Below the pieces are notes generated by a model. That model did not search any database and was not told where the DNA came from. It worked only from the letters and a program-made list of their open reading frames with translations. The translations under genes and the position numbers were made by a program. A stretch of DNA of 64,000 nt from Candidatus Pacearchaeota archaeon (GTDB taxonomy: Archaea; Nanobdellota; Nanobdellia; Pacearchaeales; GW2011-AR1): the NCBI GenBank assembly GCA_018303855.1, contig JAGVXI010000006.1:41181-105180 (forward strand), written 5' to 3'. Of the stretch, positions 52,552 through 60,929 are shown piece after piece. Position 1 is the stretch's first letter, and each line of letters starts with the position of its first letter.

Positions 52552-53259
52552 ATGGCATTAGAAGAAGGAGACATTGTATTATGCACAGTAGACAGAATAG
52601 TTGGAACAACAGTATTTGTTAAAATAGAAGGTGAAGATTCAGAAGGAAGCATAATTACTGCAGAAATTGCGCCAGGAAGAATCCGCAATTTAAGGGACTA
52701 TGTTATCCCTAAAAAGAAGATTGTATGCAAAATTCTAAGAGTTCAAGGCAAAAATATAGAGCTTAGTTTAAGAAGAGTTACTTCAAAAGAAAAGAAGCAG
52801 GTAATAGATGAATACCAGCAAGAAAGAAGCTGTGCAAGCATTCTTAGAAGTGTTTTAGGTGATAAAGCTGACAATGCTATTAAAGAAATATGCAAAGCAG
52901 ATAAATTATCTGAATTTTTGGAACAATCAAAAGAAAATGAAAAAGAGCTTGAAAAACTTGTGGGTCACGAAAATGCGAAAAAAATACTAGGAATATTAAG
53001 AACAGAAAAAAAGAAAAAGGCTGTTGTAAAAAAAGAGTTTGGCCTTAGAACAGCCAAATCCAACGGTTTAATATTAATAAAAGAACTTCTTGAAAAAATC
53101 AAAGATGCTGAAATTAAATATCTCGCAGCAGGAAAATATTCAATAAGCACAGAATCAACTGATTTAAAAAAGGCAGATCAAAAATTGCAGGAAATAATCC
53201 GTGAATTGGAAAAACAAGCAAAACACCTTGGCGTTGAGTTCAGTGTGAAGGAGAGATAA
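52552..53259 (+). CDS. Translation initiation factor aIF2 alpha
   Basis: 235 residues, near the usual 260. Residues ~5-85 are an S1 RNA-binding domain (EEGDIVLCTVDRI, GRIRNLRDYVIPKK, IELSLRRV), then a helical domain and a C-terminal alpha/beta domain (ending LGVEFSVKER). It forms the aIF2 trimer delivering initiator tRNA. A TTTAAAACC box 27 nt upstream of the ATG fits a leaderless mRNA. Confidence 0.9.
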   Translation: MALEEGDIVLCTVDRIVGTTVFVKIEGEDSEGSIITAEIAPGRIRNLRDYVIPKKKIVCKILRVQGKNIELSLRRVTSKEKKQVIDEYQQERSCASILRSVLGDKADNAIKEICKADKLSEFLEQSKENEKELEKLVGHENAKKILGILRTEKKKKAVVKKEFGLRTAKSNGLILIKELLEKIKDAEIKYLAAGKYSISTESTDLKKADQKLQEIIRELEKQAKHLGVEFSVKER

Positions 53260-53397
53260 AGAAGGGGCATTAGCAAGATAAAGTTAATAATAAAAGACGC
53301 CAAAATGTTGTTAAGATTCAAAAGATTATTGAGTATAATGGCTGGTATTAAAGAGGTTATATAAGCTCCATCAACTATCAAAATTTTATTAAGTTAT

Positions 53398-54642
53398 TCA
53401 AACCAGCGTCTTCTGATCTTCTTCAAATTGTGCAACACCATATTCCCCATCATATCCTGGCTTTATTTTTATTTTCGCCTCACGATTTTTTAAAATAAGC
53501 TCTATTAGTTTGTTTTCTATCTTTTTAGACAATAGTGCCTCTTTTTTAACATTTAACAAAATCTCAAACTCAGTTCCAAACTTTTCGATTAAGTTATTAT
53601 AAACTTCCCATGATTTTTTGCTTTCCATTTTAGTCGAATAAGCTAAAGCAATTAATTCGTGCAATGGAAGAAGCTTAAGATAAGGTTTTGCACTAGCAGG
53701 TTTAAACCCTCTTGGCTGATCTTCTAATTGCTTAACCCTATAATCCACCCCTATTATTAATGGTTTTCCACAAACAGGACATACCCCATTAAGCTCTTTT
53801 GTTTTTTCAGGAGAACAGGAAAAGTTGCATAATCTATGCCCATCCCAATGATACTTGCCATATTCTGGAGGGGTTTCTATTGTTGCAATTAATCCATCTC
53901 CAGTCCTTATTGAATTCATTATCTCTTTATAGCTTAATTTTTTTTCATCATAAATTATTTTATCAACTTCAAAAATAGTTGATTCTCTTCCTAAACGCCA
54001 GGGCCAAAAGCTATGTGCATCTGAAAAGCTGACTATATTTACTTTTTCATTTAAGCTCCATAGCATTTCAGGGTCTGCACTCATTCCAGATTCAATTGCA
54101 TAAATTTTTTTTGTTTGTTCTTGGAAACAATCTTTTAACGAATCAAATCCAGATTTACTCCCAAACAACCCAAACCAAGGAGTCATGCAATGAGCAGGAA
54201 TTATCTCTATTTTATCATCTATCTTTTTAAGAGACTCAACCAAATCCGGAGATGTCATTCCAAAAATAGGCCTCCCATCGTAGTCTAATCTCCCCTTGCT
54301 TGCTAAAAATTCTGTTATTTGATTCGCAACCTCTTTATTTGGAGCAAAAATTAAGTGGTGAATTGCTCTGCTTTTTCCATCTTGACGATACATCAAACTA
54401 ACTTCTGTTTGCCATAAAAATGGAAATCCACTAGAAGTATATAAAATTCCATGCTCATTTTCTGTCAGTTTTTCATCAATTTCTTTTCTTCTTAAAGGAT
54501 GTTGAAAATCTCCAACACCAAGAAGATTTATCCCTTTTATTTTCGCATATTTCTCAAGATTTTCTATGCTTATATTTTTACTTGTTGCACGAGCATATTT
54601 TGAATGAATTTGTAAATCAGCTATCAACCAGTTTTTTTCCAT
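53398..54642 (-). CDS. Endonuclease Q (PHP-type DNA repair nuclease)
   Basis: 414 residues. PHP metal motifs: DLQIHSKYARATS near the start, GDFQHP, HHLIFAP, PAHCMTPWFGLFGS and FSDAHSFWPWRLGRE. The zinc module CNFSC...CPVCGKPL (~277-297) and DYRVKQLEDQPRG are also typical. EndoQ cuts DNA 5' of deaminated bases in archaea. It is convergent with aIF2 alpha. Confidence 0.92.
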   Translation of the reverse strand: MEKNWLIADLQIHSKYARATSKNISIENLEKYAKIKGINLLGVGDFQHPLRRKEIDEKLTENEHGILYTSSGFPFLWQTEVSLMYRQDGKSRAIHHLIFAPNKEVANQITEFLASKGRLDYDGRPIFGMTSPDLVESLKKIDDKIEIIPAHCMTPWFGLFGSKSGFDSLKDCFQEQTKKIYAIESGMSADPEMLWSLNEKVNIVSFSDAHSFWPWRLGRESTIFEVDKIIYDEKKLSYKEIMNSIRTGDGLIATIETPPEYGKYHWDGHRLCNFSCSPEKTKELNGVCPVCGKPLIIGVDYRVKQLEDQPRGFKPASAKPYLKLLPLHELIALAYSTKMESKKSWEVYNNLIEKFGTEFEILLNVKKEALLSKKIENKLIELILKNREAKIKIKPGYDGEYGVAQFEEDQKTLV

Positions 54643-54923
54643 TCCTGATAATAAAAAAGAAGAATTAAATAGTTTTCTATAATAATTGAGATAGATATTG
54701 ATAATAATTAATTGAGATAGAAGATGATGATAAATAAATTAGCTTGTAATTGCATACCTATACAATTCTAGAGTAAGTTAACTATCATTCTTACATAAAC
54801 TTAACCAATTTATATCAAAAATTTTAGATTAAAAATCACAATTAAATTAAGTTAAATAGTTTGCTATGATGGTTAATATAAATAAAAAGAAAATTTAATG
54901 GTGTGGTTTAATTGCTTTAGAAT

Positions 54924-55985
54924 TTAAGGAGTATCAGAAATTGGACTGATTTCTTCCACAACTGGTGCTTGATTAGTATCTTCACCTGCGACTAAAAATG
55001 CCCACCAAGGTTTATTAACTTCTATAAGTTCACCAGTAATGGGATTAATTAATGCCTGCAAATCAACATTTATATTAAACAATCCAAACAATTTTCCTTG
55101 TTTTACAGATTCTGCCATAAAAACAGATGTTAAAACTCCTTCTTCTGCCCTTTCGGTTAATTCTATTGAAATACCCTGAGCTTTTATAGCATCTAATGCA
55201 ATTTGGTGGGCCTCATCTGGCATAACAATTATGTCCTGCTCAGCTCCTGTAGAAAGTTGAGATTTAATAATTGTTGCACCATTTTTAATTTCTTCTTTAA
55301 CAGATAATTTAGTTGTAACTAAAAAACCTTTGACTTCAATTGAGTTCTTAGTTTCTTGCACACCTTCTTCTGTTTCTACTTTATTTTTTAGAATAATCTC
55401 TATTCCATCTGGAGTTGTAATTGTAGTTTTTTCTGTACGTTCAATTTCATTTCCTTCCATCTCTACTTTAACAACAACTTTCACCTCATTACCATTTTCA
55501 TCTATAAATTTGTGAATTGTTTCGGTCTCTGTTTCACCACTCTCCCCTGTTTCTATTTTGGATTCAATAACGACTTCATTTCCATTTTCATCAAAATAAC
55601 TCCTTGTTTCCTTTATCTCCTCTTCTCCATCTCCATTTTTCTCAATTTCTGTTGTAACTGTGACTTCTCTTCCTTGCTCATCAATAATTATCTCTGTAGA
55701 TTCAGACTTATCATCGTTACTACTTCCTGAATTATCTGGATCATCACCAGTATTCCCACTTCCATCACTACCGCTTGAACCTGAACCGCTTGAATCACCA
55801 TCCACATCTCCACTACCACCTTCAGAGCTTCCACTTCCTGAGCTATCACTTCCTGAATCACCACCTCCATTACTACCACTATCTGCCAAAACATTTATAG
55901 GACCAAAGCTTAATAAAACCCCAGATACTAAAAAACAAGTTAGAAATAACAATACTTCTTTTTTTAGCCTAGCTTGATCTTTCAT
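54924..55985 (-). CDS. Ser/Gly-rich surface protein with beta repeats
   Basis: 353 residues from ATG 55985, which lies 29 nt from its TATA box; a longer reading start would lie upstream of that box. Hydrophobic signal (~8-30) is followed by a Gly/Ser/Asp-rich segment (~36-100), then about four beta repeats with E(N/K)GNEV-type turns (~105-225) and a C-terminal domain ending in NPITGELIEVNKPWWAF. The acidic linker suggests an extended, salt-tolerant stalk. Unknown function. Divergent from ndk via a shared promoter. Confidence 0.6.
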   Translation of the reverse strand: MKDQARLKKEVLLFLTCFLVSGVLLSFGPINVLADSGSNGGGDSGSDSSGSGSSEGGSGDVDGDSSGSGSSGSDGSGNTGDDPDNSGSSNDDKSESTEIIIDEQGREVTVTTEIEKNGDGEEEIKETRSYFDENGNEVVIESKIETGESGETETETIHKFIDENGNEVKVVVKVEMEGNEIERTEKTTITTPDGIEIILKNKVETEEGVQETKNSIEVKGFLVTTKLSVKEEIKNGATIIKSQLSTGAEQDIIVMPDEAHQIALDAIKAQGISIELTERAEEGVLTSVFMAESVKQGKLFGLFNINVDLQALINPITGELIEVNKPWWAFLVAGEDTNQAPVVEEISPISDTP

Positions 55986-56000
55986 TATGATATAATAGCT

Positions 56001-56026
56001 TTTATATTTATAAAGCTTTATAAATA
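56001..56026. promoter_or_regulatory. Symmetric bidirectional promoter, 22-bp perfect palindrome
   Basis: TATTTATAAAG at 56005-56015 and CTTTATAAATA at 56016-56026 form a perfect palindrome made of two back-to-back TATA boxes. Each TTTATAAA starts 29 nt from an ATG: 55985 (minus) and 56046 (plus). Two TBP sites cannot be filled at once, so the genes may compete. Confidence 0.6.
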
Positions 56027-56045
56027 AACTTTTCAAATAATTTTA

Positions 56046-56519
56046 ATGAGTAATAAGAATAATAGTAAAATGGAAGAGCAAACCCTTGTTTTAATTAAGC
56101 CAGATGCAATGCTTAAGGGTTTGGCTGGCTGTGTTATAACAGAACTGCATTCTTTGGGGTTAAAAATGATTGGATTAAAATTGGTTAATGTTAAAAAAGA
56201 ATTAGCTGAACAACATTATTGTGAGCATAAAGAAAAACCATTTTTTGAAAAACTGATAAAACACATAACAGGGGAATTTCACAATAAGGAAAATGTCATT
56301 GCAATTGTTTACAAAGGAGAAAATGCTATTAAAAAAGCAAGAGAATTAGCTGGAGCAACACATCCAGAAGATGCTCATCCAACAAGCTTAAGGGGAAAAT
56401 ATGGCAGAGTGCACAGTAAAACAGACTGCTTTGAAAATGTTGTTCATACTTCTGATAGTAAAGAAAGCGCTGAAAGAGAAATAGCTTTGTGGTTTGATAA
56501 AAAAGAGCTTGTTGAATAA
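56046..56519 (+). CDS. ndk: Nucleoside diphosphate kinase
   Basis: 157 residues. Family start LVLIKPDAMLKG, the RELAGATHPEDAHPTSLRGKYG nucleotide-binding block (quoted in parts: THPEDAHPTSLRG), and the active His in NVVHTSDS (H134). It makes NTPs from NDPs. TTTATAAATA 29 nt upstream fits leaderless transcription from the shared promoter. Confidence 0.95.
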   Translation: MSNKNNSKMEEQTLVLIKPDAMLKGLAGCVITELHSLGLKMIGLKLVNVKKELAEQHYCEHKEKPFFEKLIKHITGEFHNKENVIAIVYKGENAIKKARELAGATHPEDAHPTSLRGKYGRVHSKTDCFENVVHTSDSKESAEREIALWFDKKELVE

Positions 56520-56565
56520 GTTTATAATTATTTAATTCTTTTAAAGATGGCATTTTTAAGTAGGT

Positions 56566-56637
56566 GGGTGCGTAGTATAATGGATAGTACGAAACCTTGC
56601 GGAGGTTTTAATCCAGGTTCGAATCCTGGCGTGCCCA
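56566..56637 (+). tRNA. tRNA-Arg (GCG)
   Basis: Acceptor GGGTGCG/CGTGCCC, D-arm GTAT...GTAC, anticodon stem AAACC/GGTTT, loop TTGCGGA (anticodon GCG), T-arm CCAGG TTCGAAT CCTGG, discriminator A. No intron. Confidence 0.93.
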
Positions 56638-56774
56638 TATTAACTTCATAACATTATTGAGTCAGAGGTTCAAATCACCGTTGGGGGCGTCCTTAACAGC
56701 GACGGCAAATGACATAAAATGTGTAATAAATATTGTGTCATGAGATTTTTATTTTTTCAGTATAAACTTTAAAA

Positions 56775-58496
56775 TTAATCTATCAAACCAAGTTTCCTCA
56801 ATCTTGATCTAATCGCTCCTGGCTGTCGCATTAGAATTTGTGCAATTTCAGAAATTGTTTTATTTTCAGAGTTTAAAACCTTTAATCTTAAATCATCTTC
56901 TTCTTTCCAAGGTTCATAAGCATTTGCGTAATTCTCTTTTATTTTTTTTAATCTTTTATGATAATCTGTTTCTGAACCATCTTCTTCATTAGAACCCACT
57001 AGCTCATTATTATCTATGCTTTTCTCTTTTAAATAAGTTTTAATTGTCTCTAAGAACAAATCCCCGAAATCTTTTAATTTTTGCTGCCCAACTCCCTTAA
57101 TATTTAAAAATTCCTCATTATTACTTGGAAAAAAGCTAGCCATTTCTCTTAAGGAAACATCTCCAAATATAATAAAAGGAGGAACATTTCTTTGAACAGC
57201 AATCTGCTTTCGTAGAATCCTTAATTTCTCAAATAATTCACGATCATACTCCTCAATTTTTCCTTTTTCTTTTGGAATTAATGTTTTTTGTTCTATTCTT
57301 TCGGGTTTTGATAATTTTAAGCAAGAATCGCAAGCTCCACAATTATCCTCTAAAAAATCCTCTCCAAAATACTTCAGTATCTGCTTTCTTCTGCAAGAAC
57401 CATCTTCACAATAATTCATAACTTGGCTTAATTTATTTCTTGCATTGTTTTTTGTCGTTTCATCTTCTATCTTATCAATAAAAAATTCATGTTTTCTTTT
57501 GTCTCCCCTTGAATAAAAGAGTACACAATCGCTTGAAAGCCCGTCTCTCCCCGCTCTTCCTATTTCCTGATAATAACTTTCAAGGGTTTTTGGAAAAGTA
57601 TGATGAATAATCAATCTAACATCTGGCTTATTAATACCCATTCCAAAAGCAATTGTTGCTACAATGATATTAGCTTTATCCTTAATAAATAAGTCCTGAT
57701 TCTTTTTTCTTGTTTCATTATCAAGCCCTGCATGATAGGGGAGGGCACCAAATCCTCGCCCCCTTAATCTTTCTGCAATATTCTCTGAATCTTTACGAGA
57801 AAAACAGTATATAATTACAGATTCATCTTTATATTCTTTTAACATAGTTATAATTCTTTCAATAGTTTTATTTTTTTCTACAACCATTAAATTTAGATTT
57901 TTTCTATTAAAACTCGAGATGAATATTTTTGGTTCTCTTAAAGATAATTGTTTTAAGATGTCTATTCTTACTTTTTCTGTAGCTGTTGCAGTTAAAGCAA
58001 TTATTGGAGCATCTGGAAAAAGTATTCTTAAAGATTTTAAATTTCTATATTCTGGTCTAAAATCATGTCCCCATTCAGAGATGCAATGAGCCTCATCTAT
58101 AGCAATTAAATCCACTTGCAAGGTGCTCAAAAATACTCTAAACTCTTCTAAAGCTAATCTTTCGGGAGCAATATAAAGAAGCTTTATTTCTTTTTTTTGA
58201 ATTTTATTCTGTATTAATAGAATCTCTTCAAAAGAAAGTGAAGAGTTAATGTACTCTGCATTAATGCCATTTGCCCTTAAACTATCTACTTGGTCTTTCA
58301 TTAAAGAGATAAGTGGAGAAATAACTATTGTAAGCCCTTCTAATTTTAAAGTAGGAAGCTGATAACAAATTGACTTTCCACCCCCTGTTGGCATAATTAC
58401 TAAAGAATCCCTCTTTTTTAGAACATTATCGATGATATCTAATTGCACTGGTCTAAATTCATTATGACCAAAATATTTTTTTAGTAGTTCAATCAT
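56775..58496 (-). CDS. recQ: RecQ-type DNA helicase
   Basis: 573 residues. Helicase motifs: Q/0 region FRPVQLD, Walker A MPTGGGKS (35-42), DEAH (134-137), TATAT, and motif VI QEIGRAGRDG. The RQC zinc site (CEDGSCRR and CGACDSC) and an HRDC domain (~435-515) follow, with a short HTH-like end. RecQ unwinds 3'-5' in recombination and repair. It is common in bacteria and rarer in archaea, so transfer is possible. It starts 2 nt after the macro-domain gene, one operon. Confidence 0.93.
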   Translation of the reverse strand: MIELLKKYFGHNEFRPVQLDIIDNVLKKRDSLVIMPTGGGKSICYQLPTLKLEGLTIVISPLISLMKDQVDSLRANGINAEYINSSLSFEEILLIQNKIQKKEIKLLYIAPERLALEEFRVFLSTLQVDLIAIDEAHCISEWGHDFRPEYRNLKSLRILFPDAPIIALTATATEKVRIDILKQLSLREPKIFISSFNRKNLNLMVVEKNKTIERIITMLKEYKDESVIIYCFSRKDSENIAERLRGRGFGALPYHAGLDNETRKKNQDLFIKDKANIIVATIAFGMGINKPDVRLIIHHTFPKTLESYYQEIGRAGRDGLSSDCVLFYSRGDKRKHEFFIDKIEDETTKNNARNKLSQVMNYCEDGSCRRKQILKYFGEDFLEDNCGACDSCLKLSKPERIEQKTLIPKEKGKIEEYDRELFEKLRILRKQIAVQRNVPPFIIFGDVSLREMASFFPSNNEEFLNIKGVGQQKLKDFGDLFLETIKTYLKEKSIDNNELVGSNEEDGSETDYHKRLKKIKENYANAYEPWKEEDDLRLKVLNSENKTISEIAQILMRQPGAIRSRLRKLGLID

Positions 58497-58498
58497 TC

Positions 58499-59041
58499 TT
58501 AATCCATTATAATCTCATTTAAATCTGTTTTCATCCCATTCCCCAATACTCTTTTATAAATTTCATAATCTTCTTCATCAAACAGAACTAATATAATCTC
58601 TTTAATGATATCTGATTTAAAATTCTCAAGTACCTCTGATACTATCTCAGCAGATTTTTCAATAGGGCATCCATAAGCCCCAGTAGATATTGCAGGAAAA
58701 GCAATACTCTCACAATTATTTTCTTCTGCTAATTTCAAACAATTAGTATAGCAGTTTTTTAGTAGGTTAATATCTCCAGAATAGTATCTTGGTCCTACTG
58801 TGTGAATTATTATCTTAGCAGGAAGATTATATGCTTTAGTTACAATAGCTTTTCCAGTTTCAAGCCCATTAGGGATTACTTCTTTTCTTAGTCTAACACA
58901 TTCTTCCTGCAAACTATGCCCTGCTGCTCTCCTAATAGCCCCATCAACCCCTCCGCCACCAAGCATCCCAAAGTTTGCAGCATTTACAATAGCATCTACT
59001 TTAACTTTAGTTATGTCTCCCCTAATTATGCTAATCTTCAT
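58499..59041 (-). CDS. Macro domain protein (YmdB/O-acetyl-ADP-ribose deacetylase type)
   Basis: 180 residues. Macro-domain signatures: GDITKVKVDAIVNAAN, the GGGGVDGAIRRAAG loop, TGKAIVTKAYNLP, IIHTVGP and FPAISTGAYGCP. The family hydrolyses ADP-ribose adducts (or O-acetyl-ADP-ribose) in the cytoplasm. It is the first gene of an operon with RecQ, suggesting a link to DNA damage or to ADP-ribosylating toxins. Confidence 0.92.
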   Translation of the reverse strand: MKISIIRGDITKVKVDAIVNAANFGMLGGGGVDGAIRRAAGHSLQEECVRLRKEVIPNGLETGKAIVTKAYNLPAKIIIHTVGPRYYSGDINLLKNCYTNCLKLAEENNCESIAFPAISTGAYGCPIEKSAEIVSEVLENFKSDIIKEIILVLFDEEDYEIYKRVLGNGMKTDLNEIIMD

Positions 59042-59112
59042 GCAGAAACGAATAATGTTCGGTTTAAATAATTAATAGCGAGGGTTATAGTTAAAGATGT
59101 CAAAAATCAGTT

Positions 59113-59171
59113 AAAGATTAGCATAAATGTTATGCATACAATCTTTGATTTTGTAGGCTAAGCCTACAAAA
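59113..59171. repeat. Two tandem perfect hairpins
   Basis: Hairpin 1: AAAGATT with AATCTTT (113-119, 140-146) enclosing GCATAA/TTATGC (121-126, 130-135). Hairpin 2: TTTTGTAGGCT and AGCCTACAAAA (149-159, 161-171) around one A. They lie in the gap upstream of the macro gene and before small plus-strand ORFs. Terminator pair, structured RNA or element end are all possible. Confidence 0.5.
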
Positions 59172-59202
59172 AAGTGCCATTTCCAGCCCCAATATGAATT
59201 AA

Positions 59203-59301
59203 ATGAAGTTTAGAGTAGAGCTAGGAAGAAAACAGGATCACGCTAGTAAAATAGAGAAAGTGCTTAATGAAGATAACTTTTTAATGATGTCAGCAGTATA
59301 A
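59203..59301 (+). CDS. Possible 32-aa peptide
   Basis: ATG at 59203, 32 residues (MKFRVELGRKQDHASKIEKV, then NEDNFLMMSAV). It ends 5 nt before the next ORF start. Basic/helical, no family; may be a leader peptide or chance ORF. Confidence 0.25.
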   Translation: MKFRVELGRKQDHASKIEKVLNEDNFLMMSAV

Positions 59302-59306
59302 TAAAC

Positions 59307-59486
59307 ATGAAAATCAAAGACATATTAAGCATCATACTTGCAATCGTTGCAGTAGTTAGCTTTATCATATTTTTTAGAAGTGCTTCGGATGTAGAGCAGT
59401 TTACAACTGCTGTTTGGAGTTGCTTAGTTACTGCAGTATCTGTTGCTGTACTTCTTGTTTGGAATCCCTGGCTGATTGGCAAATAG
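59307..59486 (+). CDS. Small membrane protein (59 aa)
   Basis: 59 residues with two hydrophobic helices (ILSIILAIVAVVSFIIFF near 6-23, and LVTAVSVAVLLVW near 40-52), charged loop between (RSASDVEQF), end NPWLIGK. The frame is clean and the amino-acid pattern is protein-like. No family recognised. Confidence 0.55.
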   Translation: MKIKDILSIILAIVAVVSFIIFFRSASDVEQFTTAVWSCLVTAVSVAVLLVWNPWLIGK

Positions 59487-59574
59487 CCAGATTTCTTTAA
59501 GGAACATGTACCTTTAAGTTCCTGCCCTCGTTTGGGCGTATTATCTAAGGTTTACTTTCTCTGACAAAAGCCCT

Positions 59575-59826
59575 TTATCTATCAAATTTTTTCTTGAGAT
59601 TGTTGAGTCTTTCTCTAAAGTTTTTGAGCGAATCATCTTCAGCCCCCAGAATTTCTATCTTTATCTCGAGTGCTTGCAATAAGCTTTTATCTATTTCTTT
59701 TGCATGATATCTTCCTCTTTCTATTCTCCCTTCTTGAATGTCTTTTTCTAATTTAGAGAAATGTTCCTCTATCTCCTTTTTTAGACTGTCTATTCCTTTT
59801 TCTAATCTTTTAATTCTTTTAACCAT
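59575..59826 (-). CDS. Small coiled-coil partner of the nucleotidyltransferase
   Basis: 83 residues, almost all charged heptad-like helix (IKRLEKGIDSLKKEIEEHF... LKNFRERLNNLKKKF). It overlaps the 3' end of the nucleotidyltransferase gene by 25 nt, so the two are coupled. The pairing resembles an MNT/HEPN-type toxin-antitoxin arrangement, but no HEPN RxxxxH motif is visible. Function unknown. Confidence 0.55.
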   Translation of the reverse strand: MVKRIKRLEKGIDSLKKEIEEHFSKLEKDIQEGRIERGRYHAKEIDKSLLQALEIKIEILGAEDDSLKNFRERLNNLKKKFDR

Positions 59827-60551
59827 TTTTCAGATAAGTCCAATAGAATTTCCATTTCCTTTGGAATTATTTCTCTTAATTCTTTCTCATTCCTCTTTAT
59901 TCTGATATATGCGAAATAGTTCTTATCCCCGCAAATTTTCAAGAAATCTTCTTTGGAATATGATTTATTGGATCTTAAGCATTTCAGCAAATATAACTCC
60001 CTTAATCTTAAAACAATCGAATAAGCTATTCCATCAGGTATTTTTTTATTATTGTCTTCGCATATCTTTACAGTGTCTTTATTAATTTTCAATACCCTGC
60101 CAATTTCATTCAATACCCTTTTAACGTTCAATCTATATTTGCTTATGGAATATCTTTCAATTAGGTCTTTATTGATTATAGTTTTCAATTCTTTTAGCAT
60201 AGATGTATAATATAAACTATCAGGCAAGTTTTTTGAGAAATTTTCCTCTGAGATTAATAGAACCTCATAATTCCCATGATTGATTAACTTATTTGTTTCT
60301 TTTGTTATCATTAAAAGGTCTATATCACTATAAGGGTCATAATCCCCTCTTGCATAGCTTCCATAAAGGTAAACTCCTTTTATTTCTTCATTTATATTGT
60401 TTTTGAGGATTATTTCCATTACTTCTTTGGCTATTTCTTCTTTTGAAGGCTGTAAAAGAGTTACGACTACCTGCTTATTCAGCCATTTTCTTGGCAACAA
60501 AACTCCTGCAGAGGTTCCAACCTCCCTAGTTTGTTTTATTAAAGTTTCCAT
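59802..60551 (-). CDS. AbrB-like domain fused to a nucleotidyltransferase
   Basis: 249 residues from ATG 60551; an earlier in-frame ATG (60563) would be too close to the TATA box. Residues ~4-33 (TREVGTSAGVLLPRKWLNK) resemble a DUF2080/AbrB-like DNA-binding hairpin. Residues ~58-85 carry the MNT polymerase-beta-like motif GSYARGDYDPYSDID (G64, S65, D76, D78). A helical domain follows to the end. Family members transfer AMP to a partner toxin; the fused DNA-binding part would allow self-regulation. Two palindromes overlap its promoter. Confidence 0.75.
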   Translation of the reverse strand: METLIKQTREVGTSAGVLLPRKWLNKQVVVTLLQPSKEEIAKEVMEIILKNNINEEIKGVYLYGSYARGDYDPYSDIDLLMITKETNKLINHGNYEVLLISEENFSKNLPDSLYYTSMLKELKTIINKDLIERYSISKYRLNVKRVLNEIGRVLKINKDTVKICEDNNKKIPDGIAYSIVLRLRELYLLKCLRSNKSYSKEDFLKICGDKNYFAYIRIKRNEKELREIIPKEMEILLDLSEKWLKELKD

Positions 60552-60555
60552 ATTA

Positions 60556-60581
60556 TAATGCATTATAATGCATTATATAAA
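60556..60581 (-). promoter_or_regulatory. Tandem TAATGCATTA operators overlapping TATA
   Basis: Two abutting perfect 10-bp palindromes TAATGCATTA at 60556-60565 and 60566-60575, running into the TATA-like TTATATAAA (60573-60581, read on the minus strand). They lie 5-30 nt before the ATG at 60551. Likely autoregulatory site of the fused AbrB-like protein. Confidence 0.6.
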
Positions 60582-60598
60582 TGTTTCTTTTTTGAAAT

Positions 60599-60650
60599 AA
60601 CATTAACCTAATGTTAATTCTTTCGTGGGGGCATTAATCCTTAGGATTAA
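60599..60650. repeat. Two short inverted repeats
   Basis: AACATTA/TAATGTT (599-605, 609-615) and TTAATCC/GGATTAA (634-640, 644-650), in the gap between divergent toxin-antitoxin-like operons. Each has a 3-bp centre, as in operator sites. Confidence 0.35.
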
Positions 60651-60684
60651 ATCTTTTACATAAAACAAAAATATTTATAAACTA

Positions 60685-60700
60685 TAGTTGTTTACAACTA
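60685..60700 (+). promoter_or_regulatory. RelB operator candidate
   Basis: TAGTTGT-TT-ACAACTA, 7-bp arms. It lies about 5-20 nt downstream of TATA-like ATATTTATAA (60671-60680), at the expected transcription start. A GGGAG ribosome site (about 60706-60710) precedes the antitoxin ATG, so this mRNA has a leader. Confidence 0.55.
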
Positions 60701-60719
60701 ATTATAGGGAGTTATAAAA

Positions 60720-60929
60720 ATGTCAACCACAATACAAATTTCAGATAATGTAAAATTAGTTTTAGATAAAATGAAAATGATAGAAAGGGAAACCTACAAT
60801 GATATAATTGAAAGAATGATAGAAGATGATTTAGATATAAATGAAAGAACTAAGAAAGAATTAGAAGAGAGAAGAAAAAGCAAAGATTTTATTTCTCACG
60901 CAGATGTCAAAACAAAATTTGGGCTATAA
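60720..60929 (+). CDS. RelB-like antitoxin
   Basis: 69 residues. N-terminal ribbon (TTIQISDNVKLVLDKMK) and helix pattern of RHH/RelB-type proteins with a charged, likely unfolded C-terminal tail (KELEERRKSKDF...) that would wrap the toxin. Its stop overlaps the toxin ATG (TAATG at 60927-60931). It should repress its own promoter at the palindrome upstream. Confidence 0.8.
   Translation: MSTTIQISDNVKLVLDKMKMIERETYNDIIERMIEDDLDINERTKKELEERRKSKDFISHADVKTKFGL

Noticed and set aside
56661-56689. Fragment AGAGGTTCAAATCACC...GGGGGCG resembling a tRNA 3' half beside tRNA-Arg
   Set aside because: The T-stem does not pair well and it does not match the 3' end of the adjacent tRNA-Arg, so it is neither a convincing split tRNA nor an att site.
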